Assembly: GCF_023015765.1 (NCBI RefSeq) | Contig: NZ_JALKAL010000004.1 | Location: 186,001 to 250,000 of the forward strand | Length of the DNA: 64,000 bases | From: Ornithinimicrobium sp. F0845 | GTDB lineage: Bacteria > Actinomycetota > Actinomycetes > Actinomycetales > Dermatophilaceae | Direction of reading: 5' to 3' | In this document: positions 1-9,008 of the stretch, piece after piece | Layout: each line of letters opens with the position of its first letter | Numbering within the stretch: the stretch's first letter is position 1 | Made by a program: the position numbers and the translations under genes | Notes under the pieces: model-generated | The model's database searches: none | What the model was told of the DNA's origin: nothing | The model's input: the letters and a program-made list of their open reading frames with translations, nothing else

Positions 1-1
1 C

Positions 2-1102
2 GGTTTCCCCTTCGACCTGTGGTGGTCGGCCGACGACGAGCGCGAGCCCGCGCCGGTGGACGTGGTCGACGGTGTCCCCTACCACCGGCTGCTCACCGAG
101 GGTGTGCGCGACTACCCCCGGGTGCCGCTTCCGCCCTACGTCGCCCGGGGCGCGGAGGGCATCGCGGCGCTGGCCCGGGCGGAGCGGGCCAGCCTGGTCC
201 ACGCCTCCAGCCTGTATGACGTCGGGATGGCCGGGCTGACCGCGGCCCGGACCCTCGGGGTCCCCTTCGTCTACGAGATGCGCGGGCTCAAGCAGCTCCT
301 CGAGGAGGCTCGGTTCCCGCTGTTCTCCGGGTCACCCCGGCGGCGCTACCTCGATCAGCTCGAGGGCACAGTGGCCCGGCACGCCGACGCCCTGCTGGTG
401 ATCACCGAGGCGCTGGGCCGGGAGATGGTGCGGATGGGAGTCGACCCCGAGCGGATCACCGTCGTGCCGAACGGCGTCGACGCCTCGCGGTTCACCCCGC
501 GTGAGCGCGACGAGGAGCTGGCCGAGCGCCTCGGCCTGTCGGGGCGGACGATCATCGGCTACCTCGGCGGGCTGGTGCACTACGAGGGTCTCGACCTGCT
601 GTGCGAGGCCATCGCGCGGATGCGGGGGCGGCGCGACGACTTCCACGTCCTCGTGGTCGGGGACGGCGCCTTTGAGAAGAAGCTCCACCTGATCGTGGAG
701 GAGCTGGGTGTCGGCGACCTGATCACCTTCACCGGCCGGGTGCCGCACGAGGAGGTCGAGGGCTATCTCAGCCTGGTCGACATCACCCCCTTCCCGCGCA
801 AGCCGCTGCCGGTGTGCGAGATGATCTCGCCGATCAAGCCGTTCGAGTCGATGGCGATGCGCAAGACGGTCGTCGCCTCGGACGTGGCCGCGCTGACCGA
901 GATCGTGCAGGACGGGGTCACCGGCCGGCTGTTCACCAAGGGCGACGCCGACGACCTCGCCCGGGTGCTCGAGGAGCTGCTGGACGACCCGGAGGAGCGC
1001 GCCCGGCTCGGTGCCGCGGCCCGGGAGTGGGTCGTCGCGGAACGGGACTGGCGACGGATCACCGACGCCGTGGACGGGGTCTATCGACGCCTGCTCGGGT
1101 AG
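2..1102 (+). CDS. GT4-family glycosyltransferase, 5' end cut by window
   Basis: Retaining GT-B glycosyltransferase that would move a sugar from a nucleotide donor onto a surface glycan or lipid acceptor in the cytoplasm. The reading frame is open to the left edge, so the N-terminus lies outside the window; the GTG at 56 is internal. Visible family marks are VVPNGVDASRF at the start of the C-terminal Rossmann half, GYLGGLVHYEGLDLL, TGRVPHEEVEGYL, and PIKPFESMAM, which carries the first Glu of the EX7E donor-site motif. It is convergent with a second GT4 gene, and with the acyltransferase beyond it this looks like the end of a polysaccharide cluster. The acceptor cannot be told from sequence. 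Confidence 0.85.
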   Translation, partial: GFPFDLWWSADDEREPAPVDVVDGVPYHRLLTEGVRDYPRVPLPPYVARGAEGIAALARAERASLVHASSLYDVGMAGLTAARTLGVPFVYEMRGLKQLLEEARFPLFSGSPRRRYLDQLEGTVARHADALLVITEALGREMVRMGVDPERITVVPNGVDASRFTPRERDEELAERLGLSGRTIIGYLGGLVHYEGLDLLCEAIARMRGRRDDFHVLVVGDGAFEKKLHLIVEELGVGDLITFTGRVPHEEVEGYLSLVDITPFPRKPLPVCEMISPIKPFESMAMRKTVVASDVAALTEIVQDGVTGRLFTKGDADDLARVLEELLDDPEERARLGAAAREWVVAERDWRRITDAVDGVYRRLLG

Positions 1103-1151
1103 TCGTCGGTGTCGCGGTCCGGCCCCGACGCAACCGCCCAAGCGGACCGGT

Positions 1152-2966
1152 TCAGTCGCGCGGGCCGAGCACCGCCCCGTAGATCCGGGCGTAGCGCTCG
1201 TCGTTGTGCGACCAGTTGCGGTGGCCGAGCACCCACTCCCGCGCTCGCTCCGCCAGGTGCTCGCGCCGCTCCGGGTCGCCGGCCAGCCGCTCGAGCACGT
1301 CGGCCAGCGAGGTGGCGTCGCCGGTGACGAAGGTCTCACCGCGGTCGCCGTCGCCGGTGATCTCCTGCAGTGCGGGCAGGTCGGAGACGACCAGCGGGAT
1401 GCCCAGGGCCATCGCCTCGTAGGGCTTGAGCGGCGTGACCAGCCGCGCGGCGCGCTCGTTGATGCGCGGGATGACGAAGACGTCCAGCTGCGCGTAGTAC
1501 TCGCCCACCAGGTCGTGCGGGATCCGCCCGGTGAACAGCACGGCGTCACCGGCGTCGGTGTCCTTGGCGTGCTGCTCCAGCAGCTCCCGGCGGCGGCCGT
1601 CGCCCACGATCAGCGCGGTCGCCGGCACCCCTCGACGGCGCAGCTCCAGGGCGGCGTCGATGAGCAGCTCCTGGCCCTCGCGGTAGTGGTCCAGGTTGGA
1701 CACGTAGCCGAAGACGAAGCGGTCCGTCAGGCCCAGGTCCTGCGCCAGCTCCTGGTTGCGCGGGCGGGGCACGAAGGCCGTCGGGTCCATGCCGTTGGGG
1801 ACGACGTGCACGTGGTCGGGGTCGACCCCTCGCGCCACGATGTCGTCCTTCATCGACTCGCTGAGCGTGACGACCGAGGCCGCCTCGCGCTGGCACCACA
1901 CCTCGGCGGCGCGTCGGCGGTGGTAGATCTCGGCGTGCTCGGCCCAGTCCGTGTCCCGGGTCCACAACGCCTCGAAGAAGCCGCGGACCTCGTAGACCAC
2001 GGGCAGGTCGAGCACGCGGGCGACGGCCAGGGCCACCAGTGCGGCCTCGGTGCCCCGGTTGCCGGAGTGGACGTGGATCAGGTCGGGGTCCTCGGCGGCG
2101 ACGACGGGCAGCAGGGCGTTGGCATAGGCGTGGAGGTACTCATCCCACGGCTCCGACGGCGGGATCTCGTCGCGGTAGAGGTGGAGGTAGCGCACACCGC
2201 CGACCTCGTCGATGTCCGGGGCGTCCTCGACGCCGATGCTGCGCGGGAAGTCCAGGGCGGTCACCGCGACCGGGTTGAGCCCAGCGCGCTCCTGGCCGAT
2301 CAGGGTGTACATGCTGCGCATCGAGTAGCCGCTCTGTCGCTGCGGCATGCCGATCTTGAGCAGGTGGAGGATCGTGCCGCTCCGCTCGCGCTGCGCCGGT
2401 CGCGGGGGCAGGGCAGCGATCACCTCGGGGTCGATCGTGGGGAGCCACCCCGGCTCCGACTCGTTCCACCGACCTTCCTGGGTGCGCAGCTGGCGCATCA
2501 GCGCCTTGTTCGCCGGCTCGAGCTCGAGCCGACGGCGCAGCACACCCAGCTGCAGACTGATCGCACCGGCCTTGGCCGCGCTGGTCTGGAGCTGGCGCAT
2601 CAGGTCGCGCTCGGGGCTGTCCTGTCCCTTGACGCGGTCGAACTCCCGCTCCGCCAGCGCGAGCGCCTCCGCGTGCTCACCGGTGTCGGACAGCTCGGCG
2701 AGCCGCGCGGCCGTGAGCTGGTCCTCGGTCGGTGGGGGCGGGGGTGCCGGGGCCTCGGTGGCGCCGCCGGTCTGCCCTTCCTGTTCCGGCCTCTCCTGTC
2801 CCGACCCCGACGCTCCCGCCGCAGGCTTCTTCGCGGCACTCGACGGCCCCGCGGTCTTGCCTCCGGCAGCACTCGTGGGTCTGGCGGGGGCACGCCTGAG
2901 GCCCGCCTTCCGGGCCAGGGCACCGAGTCGACGGCGCAGACGACGCCAGGGCTTCACATCAGGCAC
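1152..2966 (-). CDS. GT4-family glycosyltransferase with long N-terminal extension
   Basis: 604-residue glycosyltransferase. Residues about 1-60 are basic and 25-75 are Ala/Pro/Gly-rich low complexity. Residues about 75-170 look helical and charged. The catalytic GT-B part begins near residue 185 and includes HVHSGNRGTEAALVALA, VVPNGMDPTAF, GYVSNLDHYREG, TGRIPHDLVGEYY and PLKPYEAMALGIPLVVSD (EX7E region). The start is a GTG placed 6 nt behind TAGTGT, which fixes it as a leaderless start. The typical family length is 350-420, so the N-terminal 180 residues are an added module of unknown role, perhaps membrane- or partner-binding. It shares its likely pathway with the GT4 gene to the left and the acyltransferase to the right. 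Confidence 0.85.
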   Translation of the reverse strand: MPDVKPWRRLRRRLGALARKAGLRRAPARPTSAAGGKTAGPSSAAKKPAAGASGSGQERPEQEGQTGGATEAPAPPPPPTEDQLTAARLAELSDTGEHAEALALAEREFDRVKGQDSPERDLMRQLQTSAAKAGAISLQLGVLRRRLELEPANKALMRQLRTQEGRWNESEPGWLPTIDPEVIAALPPRPAQRERSGTILHLLKIGMPQRQSGYSMRSMYTLIGQERAGLNPVAVTALDFPRSIGVEDAPDIDEVGGVRYLHLYRDEIPPSEPWDEYLHAYANALLPVVAAEDPDLIHVHSGNRGTEAALVALAVARVLDLPVVYEVRGFFEALWTRDTDWAEHAEIYHRRRAAEVWCQREAASVVTLSESMKDDIVARGVDPDHVHVVPNGMDPTAFVPRPRNQELAQDLGLTDRFVFGYVSNLDHYREGQELLIDAALELRRRGVPATALIVGDGRRRELLEQHAKDTDAGDAVLFTGRIPHDLVGEYYAQLDVFVIPRINERAARLVTPLKPYEAMALGIPLVVSDLPALQEITGDGDRGETFVTGDATSLADVLERLAGDPERREHLAERAREWVLGHRNWSHNDERYARIYGAVLGPRD

Positions 2967-2972
2967 GTGCCG

Positions 2973-2978
2973 ACACTA
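2973..2978 (-). promoter_or_regulatory. -10 box, leaderless start of GT4 gene
   Basis: TAGTGT on the minus strand ends 6 nt before the GTG at 2966; no Shine-Dalgarno lies in between. Confidence 0.5.
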
Positions 2979-3004
2979 CCCGCCCGCGACGACCGGGTCG
3001 GTGC

Positions 3005-5125
3005 TCACTCCGACGCCCCTCGCGGGGGCACGCGGTCCAGGAGGATGTCCTCGGGGTCGGCCGCGGTGAACCCCCACCGGCTCAGCTCGCGGTAGATGAA
3101 GGGGGTCAGCGACCGCGCATAGGTGTCGGTGACGTGACTGCCCTGCCGGTAGACGAGCTGCCCGCCGATCGCCACCGGGCACTCCGCCGTGGGGCAGATC
3201 CACGGCCGCAGGTCCAGGAGCGGGCTGTCGGTCGCCTCCGCGAGCTCGGCGGTCTCCGGGCCTCCCTGCGGCTCCTCCCGGGCGAACGAGCAGGTCAACA
3301 GGTCGTCGGCGTGCTCGGCCGCGCACTCGTAGATGGCCCCCTCCCAGGTCGGGGCGTTGTCCATCAGCACCACCACGGGGATGCCAGCCCGCTGCAGCTC
3401 GGTGATCGCCGTGCTGATCCCCGCCACCAGCTCGGGGGGCAGCTCACCCGCGGCGTTCATGATCACCAGGTGCGGCGGCACCTGCTGGGCGAGGAGGGTG
3501 TCCACGACGGTCTCCCCGAAGGCGTTGCAGTCCGCCATCGGGTGCCCCGAGACGGTGGCTCCGCAGGCGCTCTTCAAGTATGTCGTGAGCCGCCAGTCCT
3601 CGTCCCGCGCGATCGCGTCGAGCGCGGTGAAGTACTGCCCCAACTTGGAGTCGCCCCACAGGACGACCTCCGTCGCGGAGCCGGTGTTGCCGTAGACGCA
3701 GGAGGGGTCGGGCTCGGCGTCGCCCTGCGCGATCTGGCAGTCGTCGTCGTAGTAGCCGGGGATGTCCTCTCGCGCGAGCGCGGGCTCGGGGTGCAGCGGT
3801 CCGGCCGGGGTGTAGACGCTGCTGGGGTCGTCGACCTGCTGCCAGGTCCTGGCCGCGGGGTCGGCGACCAGGGCAGCCGGCCCGGGGGCGGCGGTGGTGT
3901 CGCTCAGGTCGGGCCTGGTCACCCAGGCGGCGCCGGCGACGCCGCAGATGATGGCCATCGTGGCGGCCCCCATCACGAGGGACCGCCAGGGCCGGATGGC
4001 CAGCGAGCGGCGGAACCGGATCGGGTCCTCGACGAGGTGCTTGGTGGCCCAGGCCAGCAGGACCGTGAGCACCCCCAGGGACGCCAGGGCGGGCACCGCC
4101 AGCTCGCCCCACCGCGCCTCCGCGAGGACGACGAGCGGCCAGTGCCACAGGTAGATCGCGTAGGACAACCCCCCGACCCACACCATCGGCGGCAGACTCA
4201 GCACCCGACCCACCACGGTGGGACGGCCCGGGATCCCGGCCGCGATGACCAGGACCGACCCGATCACCGGCACGAGGGCGGCGGTGCCCGGCCACGGCGT
4301 GGTCCGGTCGACGAGGGTGACCGACAGCAGGATCATGCCCAGCCCGACCGCGACGCCCAGCTGACACAGCCATGCGGGTGCCCGCCTCAGCCGGGGGACG
4401 GCGAAGGCGAGCACCGCCCCCGCGGCCAGCTCCCACAGCCGCGTGGTCGTGACGAAGTAGGCGGCGGCCGGGCTGGACGAGGTGTACACGACCGACCAGA
4501 CCAGGGACAGCGCGCCCAGCAGCGACAGCAGCACCAGCATGGTCCGCCTCGGCCGCAGCCGCAGGCGCGCGGCGACGACGACCGCCAGCAGGATCATCAG
4601 CGGCCAGAGCAGGTAGAACTGCTCCTCGACCGAGAGCGACCAGTAGTGCTGGAGCGGGGAGACCCCCGACCCCTCGGCCAGGTAGTCCACTGAGCGGGCG
4701 GCGAGGACCCAGTTCACGACATACAGGGTCGATCCGAGGACGTCGCTGAGCAGGTCGGTCCGCGCACTCACCGGGAGCACCAGCCACCCCGCCGCCAGGG
4801 TGAACATGATGACCAGCGACGCGGCCGGCAGCAGCCGGCGCGCCCGCCGGGCGTAGAACTCCGGGAGCGCGACGCTGCCGCTGCGTTCCACCTCGCGCAA
4901 CAGCCCCGAGGTGATGAGGAAGCCCGAGATGACCAGGAAGACGTCGACGCCGGCGAAGCCGCCCGGGACACCCGGTGCGTGCAGGTGATAGAGCAGCACG
5001 GTGCCGACCGCGATCGCCCGCAGTCCCTCGACGTCCTGTCGCAGGTTGCGGGCGTGCGTGGGGGAGGGTGAAGTCACGGGGCGGGAGATCCTCGGCCGGG
5101 TCTGGGACGCCGCTGATCCTCTCAT
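3005..5125 (-). CDS. acyltransferase-3 / SGNH fusion (OafA/YrhL type)
   Basis: Membrane O-acyltransferase of about 706 residues. The N-terminal AT3 domain starts with RQDVEGLRAIAV and has the conserved YHLHAPGVPGGFAGVDVF, followed by about ten hydrophobic segments to residue about 385. A soluble SGNH-hydrolase-like domain fills residues about 430-706, with the GDS nucleophile block VLWGDSKLG near residue 488 and the late His in GSHVTD near 661. Such fusions move an acetyl group from cytoplasmic donor to an extracellular glycan, which fits the glycosyltransferase neighbours. The start at 5125 lacks a good ribosome site and abuts a 33-bp tandem repeat; a GTG at 5077 (VTSPSPTHARN) is a credible alternative just before the AT3 motif. 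Confidence 0.88.
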   Translation of the reverse strand: MRGSAASQTRPRISRPVTSPSPTHARNLRQDVEGLRAIAVGTVLLYHLHAPGVPGGFAGVDVFLVISGFLITSGLLREVERSGSVALPEFYARRARRLLPAASLVIMFTLAAGWLVLPVSARTDLLSDVLGSTLYVVNWVLAARSVDYLAEGSGVSPLQHYWSLSVEEQFYLLWPLMILLAVVVAARLRLRPRRTMLVLLSLLGALSLVWSVVYTSSSPAAAYFVTTTRLWELAAGAVLAFAVPRLRRAPAWLCQLGVAVGLGMILLSVTLVDRTTPWPGTAALVPVIGSVLVIAAGIPGRPTVVGRVLSLPPMVWVGGLSYAIYLWHWPLVVLAEARWGELAVPALASLGVLTVLLAWATKHLVEDPIRFRRSLAIRPWRSLVMGAATMAIICGVAGAAWVTRPDLSDTTAAPGPAALVADPAARTWQQVDDPSSVYTPAGPLHPEPALAREDIPGYYDDDCQIAQGDAEPDPSCVYGNTGSATEVVLWGDSKLGQYFTALDAIARDEDWRLTTYLKSACGATVSGHPMADCNAFGETVVDTLLAQQVPPHLVIMNAAGELPPELVAGISTAITELQRAGIPVVVLMDNAPTWEGAIYECAAEHADDLLTCSFAREEPQGGPETAELAEATDSPLLDLRPWICPTAECPVAIGGQLVYRQGSHVTDTYARSLTPFIYRELSRWGFTAADPEDILLDRVPPRGASE

Positions 5126-5191
5126 GCGTCCCTACGTCGGAGACAGTCCAACGGCCCGGCGTCCCTACGTCGGAGAGAGCTCAACGGCCCG
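5126..5191. repeat. 33-bp imperfect tandem repeat, two copies
   Basis: Copies at 5126-5158 and 5159-5191 share GCGTCCCTACGTCGGAGA at one end and CAACGGCCCG at the other, with drift between. They directly abut the annotated start codon of the acyltransferase gene. The rest of the gap to 5331 holds a lower-GC stretch (5225-5300) with TTGACT at about 5294, a possible -35 element for the ABC operon, and a GAGGGAGAAGG ribosome site. Confidence 0.7.
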
Positions 5192-5331
5192 CCTGGCGCC
5201 CTGCCCGGTCCCGCTCACGAGATGGGTCACGAATCCACAACGGTTCGACAAATCACTTTGCGCCATGACCACCGGCGTGGAAAAGTCGCCGTTGACTTGG
5301 GGTCAGGTCGTGCGAGGGAGAAGGTTGCTGG

Positions 5332-8300
5332 ATGGGTGTGTTCGCGCTGGTCGTCAAGCGCGCCCGCGCGGGCCTGGGTCTCCTGCTGACCATCCTGGTC
5401 CTGGCCGCAGGCACCACGGCGATCATCGCGGGCACCCTCGGCTACTCCGAGGCGGCGGCCACCACGGCCGCGCGGCACGCCCTCTCCGACGCCGAGCCGA
5501 CCGAGGCCGGCATCCGGGTGCAGACCCGCCTGGCCGACGACCCGGCCGCGCAGGCGTCCGCCGGCGAGACGATCATCCGCGAGGCGTTCGCGCCCACCGA
5601 GGTGCTGATCCAGCGCACGATCGTCTCCGAGCCGCGCAGCGTCACGGGACAGTCCGGTCGGCTGGTCGTGATGACCGGACCCGCCCTGACCACCGGCGAC
5701 CCCACCTTCGGCGAACGGGTGGAGGTGACCGAGGGCAGCTGGCCCACTTCCGGCGGGGAGGTCGTCGAGGGCGCCCTGCACGCCAGCGTGGCCAGCACCT
5801 GGGAAGTCGGCGTCGGTGACCAGCTGGATGTCAGCGGCACCCCCGTGGAGATCACCGCGCTGTGGCGCCCGGTCGACGCGCAGGAGGCCTTCTGGTTCGG
5901 CGACCCGCTGGCCGAGACCGGCGTCGACGGCGGCAACGTCGGCCCGCTGGTCGTGCCGGAGGACTCCGTCGGCTCGTTCGGCTCGACCCCGTTCGTCCGG
6001 TTCACCGTGCAGCCCGACCCCGACGAGATCCTGCCCGCCGACATGCCTCGCCTGGCCGCGGTCGCCGGGACCCTCGACCGGGAGATGCGCACCCCCGAGG
6101 TCGAGGTGCGCGGCGTCACCGTCGAGGGCGACCTCGCCCCGACTGCCGCCGCGGCCTCCCGCAACCTGGCCACCGCGAGGGCGCTGAACCTGGTGCCGGT
6201 CACCCTGCTGCTCCTGGTCAGCCTCATCGCCATCGTCCAGATCGCCCGCCTGCAGGCCGAGGCACGGGCCGGCGAGGTCGAGCTGCTCATCGCCCGCGGC
6301 GCCGCACGGCGGCAGGTGCTGCTCTGGTCCCTGGTCGAGTCGCTCGCGGTCGCCGTCGTCGCGGCCGCACTCGGCATCGTGGCGGCCCTCGGGGTGATGC
6401 GCCTCGTGCCCGCCGGTGCCCTGCAGACCGGGATCGTGGTGCGCACGGGCATCCTGGCCGGGGTCGCGGTGATCGTCGCGCTGGTGGTTGTCAACGTCCT
6501 GCAGGTCCGCACCCTGGCCGCCCGGACCGCCACCGACCGCTCCGGTCGCACCCGGACCGTGGCCGCGCTCGGCACCATCGTGCTCACCCTGGGTGCGGCG
6601 GCCCTGTCATGGTGGCAGCTGCGCCGCTACGGCTCGCCGCTGGTCACCTCCGCCGACGGCAGCCTGCGCACCGACCTGGTCGCCGGCGCCGCCCCCGCGC
6701 TGCTGCTGGCCGCGGCCGCGCTCCTGGCCACGACCATCCTCGGCCCGGTCGCTCGCTTCGTGGAGACGCTCAGCCGCCGCTCCCGCGGCCTGCTCACCCA
6801 CTTGGTCTCGGCACAGGTCTCCCGCCGCATCGTCGTGTATGCCGTGCCGGTCGTCCTCACCGTCCTCGCCGTGGGTGCCACAACGGTGTCCGGGCTGTAC
6901 GCCGGCACCTCCGCCCAGCTGCGCAACAGCATCGCCGAACTCGGCCGTGGCGCGGACCTGCGGGCCGTCACCACCTCCGAACCGGTGTCCCAGACGTCGC
7001 TGGCCACGGTGCCGACCCTGGCCGGGGTCGAGGGCGTCGACGCCAGCGCCCCCATCTGGCTCTCGGAGGGACGCGTGGGCAGCAACGTCGTGTCCTACAC
7101 CACCCTGCCCGTCGACCAGCTCGGCGGGGCCGTCAGCGTCCCCGAGGGGGTGCTCGACGTGGCGGAGGTGACGCAGGCCCTGCGAGGAGACGCACGACCC
7201 ACGACGACACTGGCGGTCCCCGACACCGCCACCGCGCTGGACCTGTCGCTGGACATCACGGCAGCGCCGCAGGACGCGGACGCGCTGCAGGAGCAAGCCA
7301 CCCACGACTACGAGTGGATGGGCGACCAGTTCGCCCAGGAGTACCGCGACCAGACCGGCGAGGACCCCGACCCGGCCTTCATCGACGAGATGGCGCGCGA
7401 CCAGGTCGAGATCGGCCTCCGCGGGTTCCTGCGCGACTCGGAGGTCACCACCGTGCTGTGGTTCTGGGACGAGGGCAGCCAGAGCCTGCTGCGGGTGGAG
7501 GCTCCGCCCGTCGGCTTCACCTTCGGGGTCAGCCTGAGCGACCCTCCCGGCTCCCCCGAGGTGACCGTGGCCCCCGAGACCACGTCCGGCACCGTGCAGG
7601 TGCCGGTGGATCCGGGTCCCGGACGGAGCCTGGTCGGCATCGACCTCGGCTTCCCGCAGACGGGCCACTTCTACGACCTCGACGTGGCGGTCACGAGTCT
7701 GACGACGACCGGTGAGGGGGACAGCGACACGAACCTGCTCGCCGACCCTGCGCTGGCCGACTGGCAGACAACGATCCCAAGCGAGTGGCCGGAGCCGGAC
7801 GAGGACCTGGCGGACCAGCTGCCCACCCCGACCACCGGGACCCTGCAGGGCGGCCCCGAGGGGCTGACGCTCACCGCCACGTCCGGCCGTGAGGACCTCA
7901 ACACCTTCCGCAACGACACCCGCGCCCTCGTGCCGCTGCGCGACCCGGGTCTGATCGACCCGGGCACCGCAGGAGCCCCGGGGGGTGCTGCGCCCGGGAC
8001 CGGTGAGGAGGGAACCGGCGCCGGCGGCGAGGCTGGTGACGCAGCCACGGCTGACCCAGGCCCCGACGAGAGCGAGACGGCCGTGGCAGACCCGTCAGCG
8101 CTGCCGGTCGCGCTCACCGCCACGCTCGCCGAGACCGGCAACTTCCAAGTCGGCTCGCCCCTGTCCGTGCAGGTGTTCGGCGGGACCATCCAGGCCCGAG
8201 TGGGCGCAATCGTCACGGCAGTGCCGGGCTCGACGTCCCCGCACAGCATCCTCATCGACAGCACGGCGGTCAGCGAGCACCTGTCGACGTCCGGCGACAC

Positions 8301-8859
8301 GCTCGGCCGGCCCACCCAGCTGTGGGCCTCCAGCAGCGACCCTGGGGCCACCCTCGAGCGGGTGCAGGAGCTGCCCGACGTCGCGGCCGTCAGCGGTCCC
8401 GATGCGGTCTCGGTGACCGACGCCGCCAGCGCGGTGCGGCTCGTCTTCTGGGTCGCCTCGGCCGGCGCGGTGCTGCTGGCGGTGACCGGCATCGGTGCGG
8501 TGGCCGCCAACCTGCTGCGGGTGCGCCGTCCCGAGGTCCTCGTGCTGCGCGCCCTGGGGATGACGCCCGGTGGCCAGGCACGGGCCCGCACCGCCGAGCT
8601 GTTCGCCGTCGTGCTGGCCTCGGTCGGGCTGGGCCTCGTGGCGGGCTGGCTGGTGAGCCGGCTCGTGGTGCCCGAGCTGTCCCGCAGCACGACCCTCGCC
8701 GGGCAGGCGCAACTCCCCGCACCCCTGGCGCTCGAGGTGCCGCTCTGGGCGGCGCTCCTGGGCGCCCTGCTGCTCGTCCTCGTGCTCCTGCTCGCCGTGC
8801 TCTACACCACCGTCCGCAACCAGGCCCTCGATCGTGAGTACCGGGAGGAGATCCGGTGA
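5332..8859 (+). CDS. large FtsX-type ABC transporter permease (first)
   Basis: 1175-residue membrane protein, the first gene of a four-gene ABC operon. One N-terminal membrane segment (about residues 13-35) is followed by a 240-residue outside domain. An FtsX-like membrane block follows, with segments near 288-306, 333-352, 369-387, 409-426, 450-471 and 500-522. A second large outside domain runs from about 525 to 1030 and includes an acidic Gly/Thr-rich linker near 880-920. The C-terminal FtsX trio lies near 1036-1061, 1085-1110 and 1137-1161. Duplicated FtsX units with big extracytoplasmic parts are typical of MacB/LolC-like machines that act on substrates at the outer face of the membrane rather than channel-type transport. 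The substrate is unknown. The ATG follows GAGGGAGAAGG. Confidence 0.85.
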   Translation: MGVFALVVKRARAGLGLLLTILVLAAGTTAIIAGTLGYSEAAATTAARHALSDAEPTEAGIRVQTRLADDPAAQASAGETIIREAFAPTEVLIQRTIVSEPRSVTGQSGRLVVMTGPALTTGDPTFGERVEVTEGSWPTSGGEVVEGALHASVASTWEVGVGDQLDVSGTPVEITALWRPVDAQEAFWFGDPLAETGVDGGNVGPLVVPEDSVGSFGSTPFVRFTVQPDPDEILPADMPRLAAVAGTLDREMRTPEVEVRGVTVEGDLAPTAAAASRNLATARALNLVPVTLLLLVSLIAIVQIARLQAEARAGEVELLIARGAARRQVLLWSLVESLAVAVVAAALGIVAALGVMRLVPAGALQTGIVVRTGILAGVAVIVALVVVNVLQVRTLAARTATDRSGRTRTVAALGTIVLTLGAAALSWWQLRRYGSPLVTSADGSLRTDLVAGAAPALLLAAAALLATTILGPVARFVETLSRRSRGLLTHLVSAQVSRRIVVYAVPVVLTVLAVGATTVSGLYAGTSAQLRNSIAELGRGADLRAVTTSEPVSQTSLATVPTLAGVEGVDASAPIWLSEGRVGSNVVSYTTLPVDQLGGAVSVPEGVLDVAEVTQALRGDARPTTTLAVPDTATALDLSLDITAAPQDADALQEQATHDYEWMGDQFAQEYRDQTGEDPDPAFIDEMARDQVEIGLRGFLRDSEVTTVLWFWDEGSQSLLRVEAPPVGFTFGVSLSDPPGSPEVTVAPETTSGTVQVPVDPGPGRSLVGIDLGFPQTGHFYDLDVAVTSLTTTGEGDSDTNLLADPALADWQTTIPSEWPEPDEDLADQLPTPTTGTLQGGPEGLTLTATSGREDLNTFRNDTRALVPLRDPGLIDPGTAGAPGGAAPGTGEEGTGAGGEAGDAATADPGPDESETAVADPSALPVALTATLAETGNFQVGSPLSVQVFGGTIQARVGAIVTAVPGSTSPHSILIDSTAVSEHLSTSGDTLGRPTQLWASSSDPGATLERVQELPDVAAVSGPDAVSVTDAASAVRLVFWVASAGAVLLAVTGIGAVAANLLRVRRPEVLVLRALGMTPGGQARARTAELFAVVLASVGLGLVAGWLVSRLVVPELSRSTTLAGQAQLPAPLALEVPLWAALLGALLLVLVLLLAVLYTTVRNQALDREYREEIR

Positions 8860-9004
8860 GCGACAGGATCCGCGAGGACACGAGCTTGCGAGGCCCGGAG
8901 CGGTCCGCGGAGCTCATCGAGGAGGCCCCGGTGAGCGACAGGATCCGCGAGGACACGAGCTTGCGAGGCCCGGAGCGGTCCGCGGAGCTCATCGAGGAGG
9001 CCCG
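8856..9004. repeat. 75-bp tandem duplication between the two permease genes
   Basis: Two copies, 8856-8930 and 8931-9004, differ only by a single C. Each carries GGATCC, GCGGAGCTCATCGAGGAGG (a ribosome-binding-like GAGGAGG) and starts with GTGAGCGACAGG. The second GAGGAGG sits 6-12 nt before the ATG of the second permease and would serve as its ribosome site. Confidence 0.95.
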
Positions 9005-9008
9005 ATGA
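8856..9008 (+). CDS. 50-residue ORF built of a tandem 25-residue repeat
   Basis: Unrecognised. The GTG start overlaps the stop of the upstream permease (GTGA), and its TGA overlaps the ATG of the downstream permease (ATGA), so it would be translationally coupled on both sides. It encodes the 25-residue unit beginning VSDRIREDTSLRGPERSAEL twice. The DNA unit is 75 bp and both copies are nearly identical; copy 2 (8931-9004) lacks one C of a CCCC run. The peptide is charged, with no membrane segment. It may be a real coupling peptide, or an in-frame copy of a dispersed intergenic element that happens to be open; the near-perfect DNA identity, including wobble bases, favours a recent duplication. 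Confidence 0.4.
   Translation: MSDRIREDTSLRGPERSAELIEEAPVSDRIREDTSLRGPERSAELIEEAR

Noticed and set aside
1114-1149. Terminator between the two convergent GT4 genes
   Set aside because: CGGTCCG/CGGACCG pairs, but the loop is 21 nt and there is no T-tract; too weak to call.
1011-3095. Plus-strand open frame of 694 codons over the minus-strand GT4 gene
   Set aside because: A shadow of the GT4 gene; no start signal and no recognisable domain.
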